Assembly: GCF_030345095.1 (NCBI RefSeq)
Contig: NZ_CP128360.1
Span: forward strand, 5,580,001 to 5,644,000
Source of the DNA: Solwaraspora sp. WMMA2056
GTDB lineage: Bacteria > Actinomycetota > Actinomycetes > Mycobacteriales > Micromonosporaceae
Reading direction: 5' to 3'
DNA length: 64,000 nucleotides
Part shown: positions 61,917 to 64,000 of the stretch, in pieces
Layout: each line of letters begins with the position of its first letter
Numbering within the stretch: position 1 is the first letter of the stretch
Made by a program: the position numbers and the translations under genes
The notes under the pieces: generated by a model
Seen by the model: the letters and a program-made list of their open reading frames with translations, nothing else
Told to the model about the DNA's origin: nothing
The model's database searches: none

Positions 61917-62677
61917 GCACCGCCACGACGAGGTCGGCTATCCGCCGGCTCTCTCCCGGGCCCGCCAGCGACCCGCTCGACGACGCACGGCTCGTCGACG
62001 CGTACACCGTCACCGCCGACGTACACCTGCGCGCCAACTTCGTGACCAGCACCGACGGCGCGGTGGCGGTCGACGGTCGCTCGGCCGGCCTGTCCGGTGA
62101 CGCCGACAAGCGGGTCTTCGGCATCCTGCGGATGCTCTGCGACGCGCTGCTGGTCGGCGCCGGCACGCTGCGCCAGGAGCAGTACCGGGCGCTGCGCCTC
62201 GACGAACGGCGACGCGACTGGCGTCGCCGACAGGGTCGCCCGGCGCAGCCCACCCTGGTGGTGGTCTCCGGTTCGCTCGATCTGGATCCCGCACTGCCGG
62301 CCCTGGCCGACGCGCCGGTCCGGCCGATCGTGCTGACCACCTCCGACGCGCCGACGCACCGACGGAGGAGGCTGGCACCGGTGGCCGACCTGGTCGTCGC
62401 CGGCGAGCGCACCGTCGACCTGGCCGCCGGGCTGGACGCGCTGCGCGAGCGCGGCATGCGCCACCTGCTCTGCGAGGGTGGCCCGCTGCTGCTCGGTACG
62501 CTGACCGCCGTCGACGCGGTCGACGAACTCTGCCTGACCGTCGCGCCGCTGCTCGCCGGCGCCGGGGCCGGCCGGATCACCGCCGGGCCGTCCGGACCGG
62601 TCCGCCCGATGCGGCTGCACCAGGTGCTGGCCGCCGACGACGGCATGCTGCTGCTGCGCTACACCCGACCCGACTGA
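61913..62677 (+). CDS. RibD C-terminal-like (pyrimidine) reductase
   Basis: The 254-residue protein is a single RibD_C domain. Motifs are LRANFVTSTDGAVAVDGRSAGLS, LCDALLVGAGTLRQEQYRALR, GMRHLLCEGGPLLLGTL and VDELCLTVAPLLAG, which bind NADPH and a ribosyl-pyrimidine-like substrate. It lacks a deaminase domain and is a distant relative of the reductase at 23455. ATG 61913 overlaps the mini-protein stop. Context does not reveal a pathway. Confidence 0.88.
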   Translation: MSTATTRSAIRRLSPGPASDPLDDARLVDAYTVTADVHLRANFVTSTDGAVAVDGRSAGLSGDADKRVFGILRMLCDALLVGAGTLRQEQYRALRLDERRRDWRRRQGRPAQPTLVVVSGSLDLDPALPALADAPVRPIVLTTSDAPTHRRRRLAPVADLVVAGERTVDLAAGLDALRERGMRHLLCEGGPLLLGTLTAVDAVDELCLTVAPLLAGAGAGRITAGPSGPVRPMRLHQVLAADDGMLLLRYTRPD

Positions 62678-62779
62678 CGCGCCCGACCCCGGGTCGGATG
62701 CGGCCGGAGTCGTACCGGTGGGGCAGGATGCAACCCGTGGGAACGAAGCGACGCGAGATGCAGCGATCAGGACATCACG

Positions 62780-64000
62780 ATGAGTGATGCGACGCCGGAG
62801 GGCATCCCGGTCGGCCGGGTGCTCGGCACCGCCGACGCCACCCCGCTGCAGTTCTGGACGGCGGTCGACGAGCACAACTACCTGCAGCTCGACGACGTCG
62901 TGGTGACCCGCCGCGAGCTGCCGGGAGCCGAGCCGGTGACGATCGCCGGGGTGGTCACCCAGGTGCGCGCCCGGCACGAGGGCGCGCAGTTCGACTCCGA
63001 CGTGTTCGCCATCGCCGACGGCACCCTGCCCGCCCAGGTGCAGGAGGCCGCCGAGGTCACCGCCACCCGGGTCGACCCGGAGATCTACGTACCGCCGTCG
63101 CCGGGCGCGCCGGTCTGGCGGGCCCAGGGCGACGCCCGGGCCCGCGCCCTGCACTTCGACCGGATGGAGCGCCGGATCCCGATGGGTACCGGCCGCGACG
63201 GGGTGCCGGTCTACCTGAACGCCGACTTCCTCGACGGTCAGCGCGGCGCGCACGTCTCCATCTCCGGCATCTCCGGCGTCGCCACCAAGACCAGCTTCGC
63301 CACGTTCCTGCTCTACTCGGTGTTCCGCTCCGGCCAACTCGGCGGTGACGCGGTCAACGCCAAGGCGCTGATCTTCAACGTCAAGGGCGAGGACCTGCTC
63401 TTCCTCGACCATCCCAACATCCGGCTGGACGAGGCCACCACCGCCGCGTACGCCAAGCTGGGCCTGCCCGCCGGGGCCTTCCCGGACGTACGGGTCTACG
63501 CCCCGCCCCGGGCCGGCGACGCCTCCGGCACCCCCGACGTACAGAGCCGGCTCACCGGCGTGGACAGCTTCTACTGGACCGTCGCCGAGTTCTGCGACAA
63601 GCAGCTGCTGCCGTACGTGTTCGCCGACGCCGACGACGAACGCCAGCAGTACACGATGGTGGTGCACGCGGTCACCGCGTACCTGCGCCGGCACGCGCAA
63701 CCCGCCGACGGCGGCATCAGCATCGACGGCCGGCGGATCGGCTCGTACGGGGATCTGGTCGACCACGTCGTCGACCAGCTCGGCGACGAGGAGACCCGGT
63801 CGGCATGGGCCGGGTCGGCGGTCGGCATGGGTACGGTGAACGCGTTCGCCCGCCGGCTGATCGGCAGCAAACGCGACCTGGCCCGGCTGATCCGCGGCGA
63901 CCTGGCCAGCCGACGGCCGCACCAGATCAGCACCGACGACAGTGCCCAGGTGACCGTGGTCGACCTGCACAACCTGCCGGACCGGGCGCAGCGGTTCGTG
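62780..64000 (+). CDS. HerA-like ATP-binding protein (3' end outside the window)
   Basis: The frame is open from ATG 62780 to the window end; 407 residues are visible. It begins GIPVGRVLGTADATPLQFWTAV, a HAS-barrel-like N-terminal domain. The P-loop is at about residues 161-172 (SGISGVATKTSFATF). A RecA-like part follows with LIFNVKGEDLLFLD and QVTVVDLHNLPDRAQRFV, the last probably the Walker B region. Such DUF87/HerA ATPases work with NurA nucleases at DNA ends. The partner, if any, would be further downstream. Confidence 0.78.
   Translation, partial: MSDATPEGIPVGRVLGTADATPLQFWTAVDEHNYLQLDDVVVTRRELPGAEPVTIAGVVTQVRARHEGAQFDSDVFAIADGTLPAQVQEAAEVTATRVDPEIYVPPSPGAPVWRAQGDARARALHFDRMERRIPMGTGRDGVPVYLNADFLDGQRGAHVSISGISGVATKTSFATFLLYSVFRSGQLGGDAVNAKALIFNVKGEDLLFLDHPNIRLDEATTAAYAKLGLPAGAFPDVRVYAPPRAGDASGTPDVQSRLTGVDSFYWTVAEFCDKQLLPYVFADADDERQQYTMVVHAVTAYLRRHAQPADGGISIDGRRIGSYGDLVDHVVDQLGDEETRSAWAGSAVGMGTVNAFARRLIGSKRDLARLIRGDLASRRPHQISTDDSAQVTVVDLHNLPDRAQRFV

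Overview
The window is chromosomal DNA from a very GC-rich, plant-polymer-degrading actinomycete. I infer a Micromonosporaceae-like organism, for four reasons: third codon positions are almost all G or C; GTG starts and apparently leaderless genes are common; there are many secreted enzymes with CBM2 modules; and actinobacterial signatures are present (a small BsaP protein after bioB, a Gly-Cys-Val tRNA trio, CebR boxes). The species cannot be fixed from the sequence alone. I see no integrase, transposase or CRISPR array.

Layout. 1-10.1 kb: end of a secreted subtilase/Kelch protein, an acyltransferase, an AbiEii-type nucleotidyltransferase pair, a GlxA-type regulator, small membrane proteins, an acetamidase, a NUDIX enzyme, a DUF1707 protein and a phosphopantetheinyl transferase. 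10.6-17.7 kb: a giant secreted protein with two GH43 modules, a TM2 protein and a CBM2 protein with a degenerate GH5-like domain. 17.9-18.7 kb: a toxin-antitoxin pair behind a 9-bp tandem repeat. 18.8-25.0 kb: an unusual cluster of MDR oxidoreductase, divergent pterin-synthase-like protein, glycosyltransferase, methyltransferase, YbhN-type membrane protein, RibD-like reductase and GTP cyclohydrolase II. 25.0-32.0 kb: secreted plant-biomass island with PQQ sugar dehydrogenase-CBM2, AA10 LPMO, GH11 xylanase and a frameshifted CBM2-DUF3237-DUF3237 protein. 32.2-32.5 kb: three tRNA genes. 32.7-37.1 kb: a TetR regulator and a LacI-controlled rhamnose locus whose isomerase carries two in-frame amber codons.

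37.2-45.0 kb: FUSC transporter, membrane-anchored protein, methyltransferase, P450, then the biotin genes bioF-bioD and bioB-bsaP-GNAT. 45.1-48.6 kb: secreted S1 protease, S8 protease and GH25 lysozyme. 48.6-55 kb: LtrA, a GH9 cellulase (GH9-CBM3-CBM2) and two ACT-domain proteins. 55-61 kb: the cello-oligosaccharide uptake operon cebE-cebF-cebG-bglC-cebR. 61.2-64 kb: a pRiA4b ORF-3-like protein whose 3' end is tandemly repeated, a Cys-rich mini-protein coupled to a second RibD-like reductase, and a HerA-like ATPase cut by the window end.

How the genes work together. CebR-type palindromes (TGGGAGCGCTCCCA or one mismatch) lie upstream of the LPMO, the GH9 cellulase and (twice) cebE. This predicts one regulon: LPMO and GH9 open and cut cellulose outside the cell, CebEFG imports cello-oligosaccharides, BglC hydrolyses them inside, and CebR represses all of it until cellobiose is present. 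The PQQ dehydrogenase-CBM2 protein may supply electrons to the LPMO. Xylanase, GH43 and rhamnose genes extend this to hemicellulose and pectin sugars.
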